Origin: Oscheius onirici | Taxonomy: Eukaryota; Nematoda; Chromadorea; Rhabditida; Rhabditidae | Direction: 5' to 3' | DNA: 64,000 bases | Assembly: GCA_932521025.1 (NCBI GenBank) | Contig: OW051470.1 | Span: 10,526,501-10,590,500 of the forward strand | Shown here: one piece after another, positions 47,703-62,079 of the stretch | Numbering within the stretch: the stretch's first letter is position 1 | Layout of the letters: every line of letters starts with the position of its first letter | Position numbers and translations under genes: made by a program | Notes under the pieces: generated by a model | What the model was told of the DNA's origin: nothing | What the model saw: the letters and a program-made list of their open reading frames with translations, nothing else | Database searches by the model: none

Positions 47703-50700
47703 AAAATAGCCTGGCTGAAAGTAACTACCATAAAATAGCCTGGCTGAAAGTAACTACCATAGAATGGCCAGGCTGAAAGTAACTACCATAGAATAGCCTG
47801 GCTGAAAGTAACTACCATAGAATGGCCAGGCTGAAAGTAACTACCATAGAATAGCCTGGCTGAAAGTAACTACCATAGAATGGCCAGGCTGAAAGTAACT
47901 ACCATAGAATAGCCTGGCTGAAAGTAACTACCATAGAATAGCCTGGCTGAAAGTAACTACCATAGAATGGCCAGGCTGAAAGTAACTACCATAGAATAGC
48001 CTGGCTGAAAGTAACTACCATAGAATGGCCAGGCTGAAAGTAACTACCATAAAATAGCCTGGCTGAAAGTAACTACCATAGAATGGCCAGGCTGAAAGTA
48101 ACTACCATAGAATAGCCTGGCTGAAAGTAACTACCATAGAATGGCCAGGCTGAAAGTAACTACCATGGAATAGCCTGGCTGAAAGTAACTACCATAGAAA
48201 AGCCTGGCTGAAAGTAACTACCATAGAATAGCCTGGCTGAAAGTAACTACCATAGAATGGCCAGGCTGAATGTAACTACCATAGAATAGCCTGGCTGAAA
48301 GTAACTACCATAGAATGGCCAGGCTGAAAGTAACTACCATAAAATAGCCTGGCTGAAAGTAACTACCATAGAATGGCCAGGCTGAAAGTAACTACCATAG
48401 AATAGCCTGGCTGAAAGTAACTACCATAGAATGGCCAGGCTGAAAGTAACTACCATAGAATAGCCTGGCTGAAAGTAACTACCATAGAATAGCCTGGCTG
48501 AAAGTAACTACCATAGAATAGCCTGGCTGAAAGTAACTACCACAGAAAAGCCTGGCTGAAAGTAACTACCATAGAATGGCCTGGCTGAAAGTAATTACCA
48601 TAGAATGGCCTGGCTGATTGTAACTACCATAGAATGGCCTGGCTGAAAGTAACTACCATAGAATAGCCTGGCTGAAAGTAACTACCATAGAATAGCCTGG
48701 CTGAAAGTAACTACCATAGAATGGCCAGGCTGAAAGTAACTACCATAAAATAGCCTGGCTGAAAGTAACTACCATAGAATGGCCAGGCTGAAAGTAACTA
48801 CCATAGAATAGCCTGGCTGAAAGTAACTACCATAAAATAGCCTGGCTGAAAGTAACTACCATAAAATAGCCTGGCTGAAAGTAACTACCATAGAATGGCC
48901 AGGCTGAAAGTAACTACCATAGAATAGCCTGGCTGAAAGTAACTACCATAGAATGGCCAGGCTGAAAGTAACTACCATAGAATAGCCTGGCTGAAAGTAA
49001 CTACCATAGAATGGCCAGGCTGAAAGTAACTACCATAGAATGGCCAGGCTGAAAGTAACTACCATAAATTAGCCTGGCTGAAAGTAACTACCATAGAATG
49101 GCCAGGCTGAAAGTAACTACCATAGAATAGCCTGGCTGAAAGTAACTACCATAGAATGGCCTGGCTGAAAGTAACTACCATAAAATAGCCTGGCTGAAAA
49201 TAACTACCATAGAATGGCCAGGCTGAAAGTAACTACCATAGAATAGCCTGGCTGAAAGTAACTACCATAGAATAGCCTGGCTGAAAGTAACTACCACAGA
49301 AAAGCCTGGCTGAAAGTAACTACCATAGAATGGCCTGGCTGAAAGTAATTACCATAGAATGGCCTGGCTGATTGTAACTACCATAGAATGGCCTGGCTGA
49401 AAGTAACTACCATAGAATAGCCTGGCTGAAAGTAACTACCATAGAATAGCCTGGCTGAAAGTAACTACCATAGAATGGCCAGGCTGAAAGTAACTACCAT
49501 AAAATAGCCTGGCTGAAAGTAACTACCATAAAATAGCCTGGCTGAAAGTAACTACCATAGAATGGCCAGGCTGAAAGTAACTACCATAGAATAGCCTGGC
49601 TGAAAGTAACTACCATAGAATGGCCAGGCTGAAAGTAACTACCATAGAATAGCCTGGCTGAAAGTAACTACCATAGAATGGCCAGGCTGAAAGTAACTAC
49701 CATAAAATAGCCTGGCTGAAAGTAACTACCATAGAATGGCCAGGCTGAAAGTAACTACCATAGAATGGCCAGGCTGAAAGTAACTACCATAGAATGGCCA
49801 GGCTGAAAGTAACTACCATAGAATGGCCAGGCTGAAAGTAACTACCATAAAATAGCCTGGCTGAAAGTAACTACCATAGAATGGCCAGGCTGAAAGTAAC
49901 TACCATAGAATAGCCTGGCTGAAAGTAACTACCATAGAATGGCCTGGCTGAAAGTAACTACCATAGAATAGCCTGGCTGAAAGTAACTACCACAGAAAAG
50001 CCTGGCTGAAAGTAACTACCATAGAATGGCCTGGCTGAAAGTAATTACCATAGAATGGCCTGGCTGATTGTAACTACCATAGAATGGCCTGGCTGAAAGT
50101 AACTACCATAAAATAGCCTGGCTGAAAGTAACTACCATAGAATGGCCAGGCTGAAAGTAACTACCATAGAATAGCCTGGCTGAAAGTAACTACCATAAAA
50201 TAGCCTGGCTGAAAGTAACTACCATAAAATAGCCTGGCTGAAAGTAACTACCATAGAATGGCCAGGCTGAAAGTAACTACCATAGAATAGCCTGGCTGAA
50301 AGTAACTACCATAGAATGGCCAGGCTGAAAGTAACTACCATAGAATAGCCTGGCTGAAAGTAACTACCATAGAATGGCCAGGCTGAAAGTAACTACCATA
50401 AAATAGCCTGGCTGAAAGTAACTACCATAGAATGGCCAGGCTGAAAGTAACTACCATAGAATGGCCAGGCTGAAAGTAACTACCATAGAATGGCCAGGCT
50501 GAAAGTAACTACCATAGAATGGCCAGGCTGAAAGTAACTACCATAAAATAGCCTGGCTGAAAGTAACTACCATAGAATGGCCAGGCTGAAAGTAACTACC
50601 ATAGAATAGCCTGGCTGAAAGTAACTACCATAGAATGGCCTGGCTGAAAGTAACTACCATAAAATAGCCTGGCTGAAAGTAACTACCATAGAATAGCCTG

Positions 50701-51529
50701 GCTGAAAGTAACTACCATAGAATAGCCTGGCTGAAAGTAACTACCATAGAATGGCCAGGCTGAAAGTAACTACCATAGAATAGCCTGGCTGAAAATAACT
50801 ACCATAGAATGGCCAGGCTGAAAGTAACTACCATAGAATAGCCTGGCTGAAAGTAACTACCATAGAATAGCCTGGCTGAAAGTAACTACCATAGAATAGC
50901 CTGGCTGAAAGTAACTACCATAGAATGGCCAGGCTGAAAGTAACTACCATAGAATAGCCTGGCTGAAAGTAACTACCATAGAAAAGCCTGGCTGAAAGTA
51001 ACTACCATAGAATAGCCTGGCTGAAAGTAACTACCATAGAATAGCCTGGCTGAAAGTAACTACCACAGAAAAGCCTGGCTGAAAGTAACTACCATAGAAT
51101 GGCCTGGCTGAAAGTAATTACCATAGAATGGCCTGGCTGATTGTAACTACCATAGAATGGCCTGGCTGAAAGTAACTACCATAGAATAGCCTGGCTGAAA
51201 GTAACTACCATAGAATAGCCTGGCTGAAAGTAACTACCATAGAATGGCCAGGCTGAAAGTAACTACCATAAAATAGCCTGGCTGAAAGTAACTACCATAG
51301 AATGGCCAGGCTGAAAGTAACTACCATAGAATAGCCTGGCTGAAAGTAACTACCATAAAATAGCCTGGCTGAAAGTAACTACCATAAAATAGCCTGGCTG
51401 AAAGTAACTACCATAGAATGGCCAGGCTGAAAGTAACTACCATAGAATAGCCTGGCTGAAAGTAACTACCATAGAATGGCCTGGCTGAAAGTAACTACCA
51501 TAGAATAGCCTGGCTGAAAGTAACTACCA

Positions 51530-51965
51530 TAGAATGGCCAGGCTGAAAGTAACTACCATAAAATAGCCTGGCTGAAAGTAACTACCATAGAATGGCCAGG
51601 CTGAAAGTAACTACCATAGAATGGCCAGGCTGAAAGTAACTACCATAGAATGGCCAGGCTGAAAGTAACTACCATAGAATGGCCAGGCTGAAAGTAACTA
51701 CCATAAAATAGCCTGGCTGAAAGTAACTACCATAGAATGGCCAGGCTGAAAGTAACTACCATAGAATAGCCTGGCTGAAAGTAACTACCATAGAATGGCC
51801 TGGCTGAAAGTAACTACCATAAAATAGCCTGGCTGAAAGTAATTACCATAGAATGGCCTGGCTGATTGTAACTACCATAGAATGGCCTGGCTGAAAGTAA
51901 CTACCACAGAAAAGCCTGGCTGAAAGTAACTACCATAGAATGGCCAAGCTGAAAGTAACTACCAT
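51530..51965 (-). repeat. Zone-1-order cassette embedded in the right arm
   Basis: From about 51,838 the unit order is GTAATTACC, CTGATTG, CCACAGAAAAG, then GGCCAAGCTG (the CAGCTTGG variant, about 51,946). Read on the minus strand this is the zone-1 cassette, not the zone-2 one. It mirrors the boundary copy at 36,193-36,325, and the inner units (51,530-51,838) mirror 36,325-36,630. It is the only complete zone-1-order cassette I found in the right arm. Confidence 0.8.
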
Positions 51966-53967
51966 AAAATAGCCTGGCTGAAAGTAACTACCATAGAATG
52001 GCCAGGCTGAAAGTAACTACCATAGAATAGCCTGGCTGAAAGTAACTACCATAAAATAGCCTGGCTGAAAGTAACTACCATAAAATAGCCTGGCTGAAAG
52101 TAACTACCATAGAATGGCCAGGCTGAAAGTAACTACCATAGAATAGCCTGGCTGAAAGTAACTACCATAAAATAGCCTGGCTGAAAGTAACTACCATAAA
52201 ATAGCCTGGCTGAAAGTAACTACCATAGAATGGCCAGGCTGAAAGTAACTACCATAGAATGGCCAGGCTGAAAGTAACTACCATAGAATGGCCAGGCTGA
52301 AAGTAACTACCATAGAATGGCCAGGCTGAAAGTAACTACCATAGAATAGCCTGGCTGAAAGTAACTACCATAGAATGGCCAGGCTGAAAGTAACTACCAT
52401 AGAATGGCCAGGCTGAAAGTAACTACCATAAAATAGCCTGGCTGAAAGTAACTACCATAGAATGGCCAGGCTGAAAGTAACTACCATAGAATAGCCTGGC
52501 TGAAAGTAACTACCATAGAATGGCCAGGCTGAAAGTAACTACCATAGAATAGCCTGGCTGAAAGTAACTACCATAGAATGGCCAGGCTGAAAGTAACTAC
52601 CATAGAATAGCCTGGCTGAAAGTAACTACCATAGAATGGCCTGGCTGAAAGTAACTACCATAGAATGGCCAGGCTGAAAGTAACTACCATAGAATAGCCT
52701 GGCTGAAAGTAACTACCATAGAATGGCCAGGCTGAAAGTAACTACCATAGAATAGCCTGGCTGAAAGTAACTACCATAGAATGGCCAGGCTGAAAGTAAC
52801 TACCATAAAATAGCCTGGCTGAAAGTAACTACCATAAAATAGCCTGGCTGAAAGTAACTACCATAAAATAGCCTGGCTGAAAGTAACTACCATAGAATGG
52901 CCAGGCTGAAAGTAACTACCATAGAATAGCCTGGCTGAAAGTAACTACCATAGAATGGCCAGGCTGAAAGTAACTACCATAGAATGGCCTGGCTGAAAGT
53001 AACTACCATAGAATGGCCAGGCTGAAAGTAACTACCATAAAATAGCCTGGCTGAAAGTAACTACCATAGAATGGCCAGGCTGAAAGTAACTACCATAGAA
53101 TAGCCTGGCTGAAAGTAACTACCATAGAATGGCCAGGCTGAAAGTAACTACCATGGAATAGCCTGGCTGAAAGTAACTACCATAGAATAGCCTGGCTGAA
53201 AGTAACTACCATAAAATAGCCTGGCTGAAAGTAACTACCATAGAATAGCCTGGCTGAAAGTAACTACCATAGAATAGCCTGGCTGAAAGTAACTACCATA
53301 AAATAGCCTGGCTGAAAGTAACTACCATAAAATAGCCTGGCTGAAAGTAACTACCATAGAATGGCCAGGCTGAAAGTAACTACCATAGAATGGCCAGGCT
53401 GAAAGTAACTACCATAGAATAGCCTGGCTGAAAGTAACTACCATAGAATAGCCTGGCTGAAAGTAACTACCATAGAATAGCCTGGCTGAAAGTAACTACC
53501 ATAGAATAGCCTGGCTGAAAGTAACAACCATAGAATAGCCTGGCTGAAAGTAACTACCATAGAATAGCCTGGCTGAAAGTAACTACCATAGAATGGCCAG
53601 GCTGAAAGTAACTACCATAGAATAGCCTGGCTGAAAGTAACTACCATAGAATAGCCTGGCTGAAAGTAACTACCATAGAATGGCCAGGCTGAAAGTAACT
53701 ACCATAGAATAGCCTGGCTGAAAGTAACTACCACAGAAAAGCCTGGCTGAAAGTAACTACCATAGAATGGCCTGGCTGAAAGTAATTACCATAGAATGGC
53801 CTGGCTGATTGTAACTACCATAGAATGGCCTGGCTGAAAGTAACTACCATGGAATAGCCTGGCTGAAAGTAACTACCATAGAAAAGCCTGGCTGAAAGTA
53901 ACTACCATAGAATAGCCTGGCTGAAAGTAACTACCATAGAATGGTCAGGCTGAAAGCAACTACCATA

Positions 53968-53977
53968 GAATGCCAGG
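53968..53977 (-). other. Single 1-bp deletion in the right arm
   Basis: One unit reads AGAATGCCAGG instead of AGAATGGCCAGG, making it 28 bp. It is the only net register shift in 22.3 kb: unit starts before it are multiples of 29 from 41681, and those after it are one short. The related series at 54,2, 57,1 and 57,6 kb have the full GGCC. Confidence 0.85.
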
Positions 53978-56900
53978 TTGAAAGTAACTACCATAGAATG
54001 GCCAGGCTGAAAGTAACTACCATAGAATGGCCAGGCTGAAAGTAACTACCATAGAATAGCCAGGCTGAAAGTAACTACCATAGAATGGCCAGGCTGAAAG
54101 TAACTACCATAGAATAGCCTGGCTGAAAGTAACTACCATAGAATAGCCTGGCTGAAAGTAACTACCATAGAATAGCCTGGCTGAAAGTAACTACCATAGA
54201 ATGGTCAGGCTGAAAGCAACTACCATAGAATGGCCAGGTTGAAAGTAACTACCATAGAATGGCCAGGCTGAAAGTAACTACCATAGAATGGCCAGGCTGA
54301 AAGTAACTACCATAGAATAGCCAGGCTGAAAGTAACTACCATAGAATGGCCAGGCTGAAAGTAACTACCATAGAATAGCCTGGCTGAAAGTAACTACCAT
54401 AGAATAGCCAGGCTGAAAGTAACTACCATAGAATGGCCAGGCTGAAAGTAACTACCATAGAATAGCCTGGCTGAAAGTAACTACCATAAAATAGCCTGGC
54501 TGAAAGTAACTACCATAAAATAGCCTGGCTGAAAGTAACTACCATAGAATGGCCAGGCTGAAAGTAACTACCATAGAATAGCCTGGCTGAAAGTAACTAC
54601 CATAGAATGGCCAGGCTGAAAGTAACTACCATAGAATAGCCTGGCTGAAAGTAACTACCATAGAATAGCCTGGCTGAAAGTAACTACCATAGAATAGCCT
54701 GGCTGAAAGTAACTACCATAGAATGGCCAGGCTGAAAGTAACTACCATAAAATAGCCTGGCTGAAAGTAACTACCATAGAATGGCCAGGCTGAAAGTAAC
54801 TACCATAGAATAGCCTGGCTGAAAGTAACTACCATAGAATGGCCAGGCTGAAAGTAACTACCATAGAATAGCCTGGCTGAAAGTAACTACCATAGAATGG
54901 CCTGGCTGAAAGTAACTACCATAGAATGGCCAGGCTGAAAGTAACTACCATAGAATAGCCTGGCTGAAAGTAACTACCATAGAATGGCCAGGCTGAAAGT
55001 AACTACCATAGAATAGCCTGGCTGAAAGTAACTACCATAGAATGGCCAGGCTGAAAGTAACTACCATAAAATAGCCTGGCTGAAAGTAACTACCATAAAA
55101 TAGCCTGGCTGAAAGTAACTACCATAGAATGGCCAGGCTGAAAGTAACTACCATAGAATAGCCTGGCTGAAAGTAACTACCATAGAATGGCCAGGCTGAA
55201 AGTAACTACCATAGAATAGCCTGGCTGAAAGTAACTACCATAGAATGGCCTGGCTGAAAGTAACTACCATAGAATGGCCAGGCTGAAAGTAACTACCATA
55301 GAATAGCCTGGCTGAAAGTAACTACCATAGAATGGCCAGGCTGAAAGTAACTACCATAGAATAGCCTGGCTGAAAGTAACTACCATAGAATGGCCAGGCT
55401 GAAAGTAACTACCATAGAATAGCCTGGCTGAAAGTAACTACCATAGAATGGCCAGGCTGAAAGTAACTACCATAGAATGGCCTGGCTGAAAGTAACTACC
55501 ATAGAATGGCCAGGCTGAAAGTAACTACCATAAAATAGCCTGGCTGAAAGTAACTACCATAGAATGGCCAGGCTGAAAGTAACTACCATAGAATAGCCTG
55601 GCTGAAAGTAACTACCATAGAATGGCCAGGCTGAAAGTAACTACCATGGAATAGCCTGGCTGAAAGTAACTACCATAGAATAGCCTGGCTGAAAGTAACT
55701 ACCATAAAATAGCCTGGCTGAAAGTAACTACCATAGAATAGCCTGGCTGAAAGTAACTACCATAGAATGGCCAGGCTGAAACTAACTACCATAAAATAGC
55801 CTGGCTGAAAGTAACTACCATAGAATGGCCAGGCTGAAAGTAACTACCATAGAATAGCCAGGCTGAAAGTAACTACCATAAAATGGCCAGGCTGAAAGTA
55901 ACTACCATAGAATAGCCTGGCTGAAAGTAACTACCATAGAATAGCCTGGCTGAAAGTAACTACCATAGAATAGCCAGGCTGAAAGTAACTACCATAGAAT
56001 AGCCAGGCTGAAAGTAACTACCATAGAATGGCCAGGCTGAAAGTAACTACCATAGAATAGCCTGGCTGAAAGTAACTACCATAGAATAGCCTGGCTGAAA
56101 GTAACTACCATAGAATAGCCTGGCTGAAAGTAACTACCATAAAATAGCCTGGCTGAAAGTAACTACCATAGAATGGCCAGGCTGAAAGTAACTACCATAG
56201 AATAGCCTGGCTGAAAGTAACTACCATAGAATAGCCTGGCTGAAAGTAACTACCATAGAATGGCCAGGCTGAAAGTAACTACCATAGAATAGCCTGGCTG
56301 AAAGTAACTACCATAGAATAGCCTGGCTGAAAGTAACTACCATAGAATAGCCTGGCTGAAAGTAACTACCATAGAATGGCCAGGCTGAAAGTAACTACCA
56401 TAGAATAGCCTGGCTGAAAGTAACTACCATAGAATGGCCAGGCTGAAAGTAACTACCATAGAATAGCCTGGCTGAAAGTAACTACCATAGAATGGCCAGG
56501 CTGAAAGTAACTACCATGGAATAGCCTGGCTGAAAGTAACTACCATAGAAAAGCCTGGCTGAAAGTAACTACCATAGAATAGCCTGGCTGAAAGTAACTA
56601 CCATAGAATGGCCAGGCTGAATGTAACTACCATAGAATAGCCTGGCTGAAAGTAACTACCATAGAATGGCCAGGCTGAAAGTAACTACCATAAAATAGCC
56701 TGGCTGAAAGTAACTACCATAGAATGGCCAGGCTGAAAGTAACTACCATAGAATGGCCAGGCTGAAAGTAACTACCATAGAATAGCCTGGCTGAAAGTAA
56801 CTACCATAGAATAGCCTGGCTGAAAGTAACTACCATAGAATGGCCAGGCTGAAAGTAACTACCATAGAATAGCCTGGCTGAAAGTAACTACCACAGAAAA

Positions 56901-59900
56901 GCCTGGCTGAAAGTAACTACCATAGAATGGCCTGGCTGAAAGTAATTACCATAGAATGGCCTGGCTGATTGTAACTACCATAGAATGGCCTGGCTGAAAG
57001 TAACTACCATGGAATAGCCTGGCTGAAAGTAACTACCATAGAAAAGCCTGGCTGAAAGTAACTACCATAGAATAGCCTGGCTGAAAGTAACTACCATAGA
57101 ATGGTCAGGCTGAAAGCAACTACCATAGAATGGCCAGGTTGAAAGTAACTACCATAGAATGGCCAGGCTGAAAGTAACTACCATAGAATGGCCAGGCTGA
57201 AAGTAACTACCATAGAATAGCCAGGCTGAAAGTAACTACCATAGAATGGCCAGGCTGAAAGTAACTACCATAGAATAGCCTGGCTGAAAGTAACTACCAT
57301 AGAATGGCCAGGCTGAAAGTAACTACCATAGAATAGCCTGGCTGAAAGTAACTACCACAGAAAAGCCTGGCTGAAAGTAACTACCATAGAATGGCCTGGC
57401 TGAAAGTAATTACCATAGAATGGCCTGGCTGATTGTAACTACCATAGAATGGCCTGGCTGAAAGTAACTACCATGGAATAGCCTGGCTGAAAGTAACTAC
57501 CATAGAAAAGCCTGGCTGAAAGTAACTACCATAGAATAGCCTGGCTGAAAGTAACTACCATAGAATGGTCAGGCTGAAAGCAACTACCATAGAATGGCCA
57601 GGTTGAAAGTAACTACCATAGAATGGCCAGGCTGAAAGTAACTACCATAGAATGGCCAGGCTGAAAGTAACTACCATAGAATAGCCAGGCTGAAAGTAAC
57701 TACCATAGAATGGCCAGGCTGAAAGTAACTACCATAGAATAGCCTGGCTGAAAGTAACTACCATAGAATAGCCTGGCTGAAAGTAACTACCATAGAATAG
57801 CCTGGCTGAAAGTAACTACCATAAAATAGCCTGGCTGAAAGTAACTACCATAAAATAGCCTGGCTGAAAGTAACTACCATAGAATGGCCAGGCTGAAAGT
57901 AACTACCATAGAATAGCCTGGCTGAAAGTAACTACCATAGAATGGCCAGGCTGAAAGTAACTACCATAGAATAGCCTGGCTGAAAGTAACTACCATAGAA
58001 TAGCCTGGCTGAAAGTAACTACCATAGAATAGCCTGGCTGAAAGTAACTACCATAGAATGGCCAGGCTGAAAGTAACTACCATAAAATAGCCTGGCTGAA
58101 AGTAACTACCATAGAATGGCCAGGCTGAAAGTAACTACCATAGAATAGCCTGGCTGAAAGTAACTACCATAGAATGGCCAGGCTGAAAGTAACTACCATA
58201 GAATAGCCTGGCTGAAAGTAACTACCATAGAATGGCCTGGCTGAAAGTAACTACCATAGAATGGCCAGGCTGAAAGTAACTACCATAGAATAGCCTGGCT
58301 GAAAGTAACTACCATAGAATGGCCAGGCTGAAAGTAACTACCATAAAATAGCCTGGCTGAAAGTAACTACCATAAAATAGCCTGGCTGAAAGTAACTACC
58401 ATAAAATAGCCTGGCTGAAAGTAACTACCATAGAATGGCCAGGCTGAAAGTAACTACCATAGAATAGCCTGGCTGAAAGTAACTACCATAGAATGGCCAG
58501 GCTGAAAGTAACTACCATAGAATGGCCTGGCTGAAAGTAACTACCATAGAATGGCCAGGCTGAAAGTAACTACCATAAAATAGCCTGGCTGAAAGTAACT
58601 ACCATAGAATGGCCAGGCTGAAAGTAACTACCATAGAATAGCCTGGCTGAAAGTAACTACCATAGAATGGCCAGGCTGAAAGTAACTACCATGGAATAGC
58701 CTGGCTGAAAGTAACTACCATAAAATAGCCTGGCTGAAAGTAACTACCATAGAATAGCCTGGCTGAAAGTAACTACCATAGAATGGCCAGGCTGAAACTA
58801 ACTACCATAAAATAGCCTGGCTGAAAGTAACTACCATAGAATGGCCAGGCTGAAAGTAACTACCATAGAATAGCCAGGCTGAAAGTAACTACCATAGAAT
58901 GGCCAGGCTGAAAGTAACTACCATAGAATAGCCTGGCTGAAAGTAACTACCATAGAATAGCCTGGCTGAAAGTAACTACCATAGAATAGCCAGGCTGAAA
59001 GTAACTACCATAGAATAGCCAGGCTGAAAGTAACTACCATAGAATGGCCAGGCTGAAAGTAACTACCATAGAATAGCCTGGCTGAAAGTAACTACCATAG
59101 AATAGCCTGGCTGAAAGTAACTACCATAGAATAGCCTGGCTGAAAGTAACTACCATAAAATAGCCTGGCTGAAAGTAACTACCATAAAATAGCCTGGCTG
59201 AAAGTAACTACCATAGAATGGCCAGGCTGAAAGTAACTACCATAGAATAGCCTGGCTGAAAGTAACTACCATAGAATGGCCAGGCTGAAAGTAACTACCA
59301 TAGAATAGCCTGGCTGAAAGTAACTACCATAGAATAGCCTGGCTGAAAGTAACTACCATAGAATGGCCAGGCTGAAAGTAACTACCATAGAATAGCCTGG
59401 CTGAAAGTAACTACCATAGAATGGCCAGGCTGAAAGTAACTACCATAGAATAGCCTGGCTGAAAGTAACTACCATAGAATGGCCAGGCTGAAAGTAACTA
59501 CCATGGAATAGCCTGGCTGAAAGTAACTACCATAGAATGGCCAGGCTGAAAGTAACTACCATGGAATAGCCTGGCTGAAAGTAACTACCATAGAAAAGCC
59601 TGGCTGAAAGTAACTACCATAGAATAGCCTGGCTGAAAGTAACTACCATAGAATAGCCTGGCTGAAAGTAACTACCATAGAATGGCCAGGCTGAAAGTAA
59701 CTACCATAGAATAGCCTGGCTGAAAGTAACTACCATAGAATAGCCTGGCTGAAAGTAACTACCATAGAATAGCCTGGCTGAAAGTAACTACCATAGAATG
59801 GCCAGGCTGAAAGTAACTACCATAGAATAGCCTGGCTGAAAATAACTACCATAGAATGGCCAGGCTGAAAGTAACTACCATAGAATAGCCTGGCTGAAAG

Positions 59901-62079
59901 TAACTACCATAGAATAGCCTGGCTGAAAGTAACTACCATAGAATAGCCTGGCTGAAAGTAACTACCATAGAATGGCCAGGCTGAAAGTAACTACCACAGA
60001 ATAGCCTGGCTGAAAGTAACTACCATAGAAAAGCCTGGCTGAAAGTAACTACCATAGAATAGCCTGGCTGAAAGTAACTACCATAGAATAGCCTGGCTGA
60101 AAGTAACTACCACAGAAAAGCCTGGCTGAAAGTAACTACCATAGAATGGCCTGGCTGAAAGTAATTACCATAGAATGGCCTGGCTGATTGTAACTACCAT
60201 AGAATGGCCTGGCTGAAAGTAACTACCATAGAATAGCCTGGCTGAAAGTAACTACCATAGAATAGCCTGGCTGAAAGTAACTACCATAGAATGGCCAGGC
60301 TGAAAGTAACTACCATAAAATAGCCTGGCTGAAAGTAACTACCATAGAATGGCCAGGCTGAAAGTAACTACCATAGAATAGCCTGGCTGAAAGTAACTAC
60401 CATAGAATGGCCAGGCTGAAAGTAACTACCACAGAATAGCCTGGCTGAAAGTAACTACCATAGAAAAGCCTGGCTGAAAGTAACTACCATAGAATAGCCT
60501 GGCTGAAAGTAACTACCATAGAATAGCCTGGCTGAAAGTAACTACCACAGAAAAGCCTGGCTGAAAGTAACTACCATAGAATGGCCTGGCTGAAAGTAAT
60601 TACCATAGAATGGCCTGGCTGATTGTAACTACCATAGAATGGCCTGGCTGAAAGTAACTACCATAGAATAGCCTGGCTGAAAGTAACTACCATAGAATAG
60701 CCTGGCTGAAAGTAACTACCATAGAATGGCCAGGCTGAAAGTAACTACCATAAAATAGCCTGGCTGAAAGTAACTACCATAGAATGGCCAGGCTGAAAGT
60801 AACTACCATAGAATAGCCTGGCTGAAAGTAACTACCATAAAATAGCCTGGCTGAAAGTAACTACCATAAAATAGCCTGGCTGAAAGTAACTACCATAGAA
60901 TGGCCAGGCTGAAAGTAACTACCACAGAATAGCCTGGCTGAAAGTAACTACCATAGAAAAGCCTGGCTGAAAGTAACTACCATAGAATAGCCTGGCTGAA
61001 AGTAACTACCATAGAATAGCCTGGCTGAAAGTAACTACCACAGAAAAGCCTGGCTGAAAGTAACTACCATAGAATGGCCTGGCTGAAAGTAATTACCATA
61101 GAATGGCCTGGCTGATTGTAACTACCATAGAATGGCCTGGCTGAAAGTAACTACCATAGAATAGCCTGGCTGAAAGTAACTACCATAGAATGGCCAGGCT
61201 GAAAGTAACTACCATAAAATAGCCTGGCTGAAAGTAACTACCATAGAATGGCCAGGCTGAAAGTAACTACCATAGAATAGCCTGGCTGAAAGTAACTACC
61301 ATAAAATAGCCTGGCTGAAAGTAACTACCATAAAATAGCCTGGCTGAAAGTAACTACCATAGAATAGCCTGGCTGAAAGTAACTACCATAGAATAGCCTG
61401 GCTGAAAGTAACTACCATAGAATGGCCAGGCTGAAAGTAACTACCATAGAATAGCCTGGCTGAAAGTAACTACCATAGAATGGCCAGGCTGAAAGTAACT
61501 ACCATAGAATAGCCTGGCTGAAAGTAACTACCATAGAATGGCCAGGCTGAAAGTAACTACCATGGAATAGCCTGGCTGAAAGTAACTACCATAGAATGGC
61601 CAGGCTGAAAGTAACTACCATGGAATAGCCTGGCTGAAAGTAACTACCATAGAAAAGCCTGGCTGAAAGTAACTACCATAGAATAGCCTGGCTGAAAGTA
61701 ACTACCATAGAATAGCCTGGCTGAAAGTAACTACCATAGAATGGCCAGGCTGAAAGTAACTACCATAGAATAGCCTGGCTGAAAGTAACTACCATAGAAT
61801 AGCCTGGCTGAAAGTAACTACCATAGAATGGCCAGGCTGAAAGTAACTACCATAGAATAGCCTGGCTGAAAGTAACTACCATAGAATGGCCAGGCTGAAA
61901 GTAACTACCATAGAATAGCCTGGCTGAAAGTAACTACCATAGAATGGCCAGGCTGAAAGTAACTACCATAGAATAGCCTGGCTGAAAGTAACTACCATAG
62001 AATAGCCTGGCTGAAAGTAACTACCATAGAATAGCCTGGCTGAAAGTAACTACCATAGAATGGCCAGGCTGAAAGTAAC

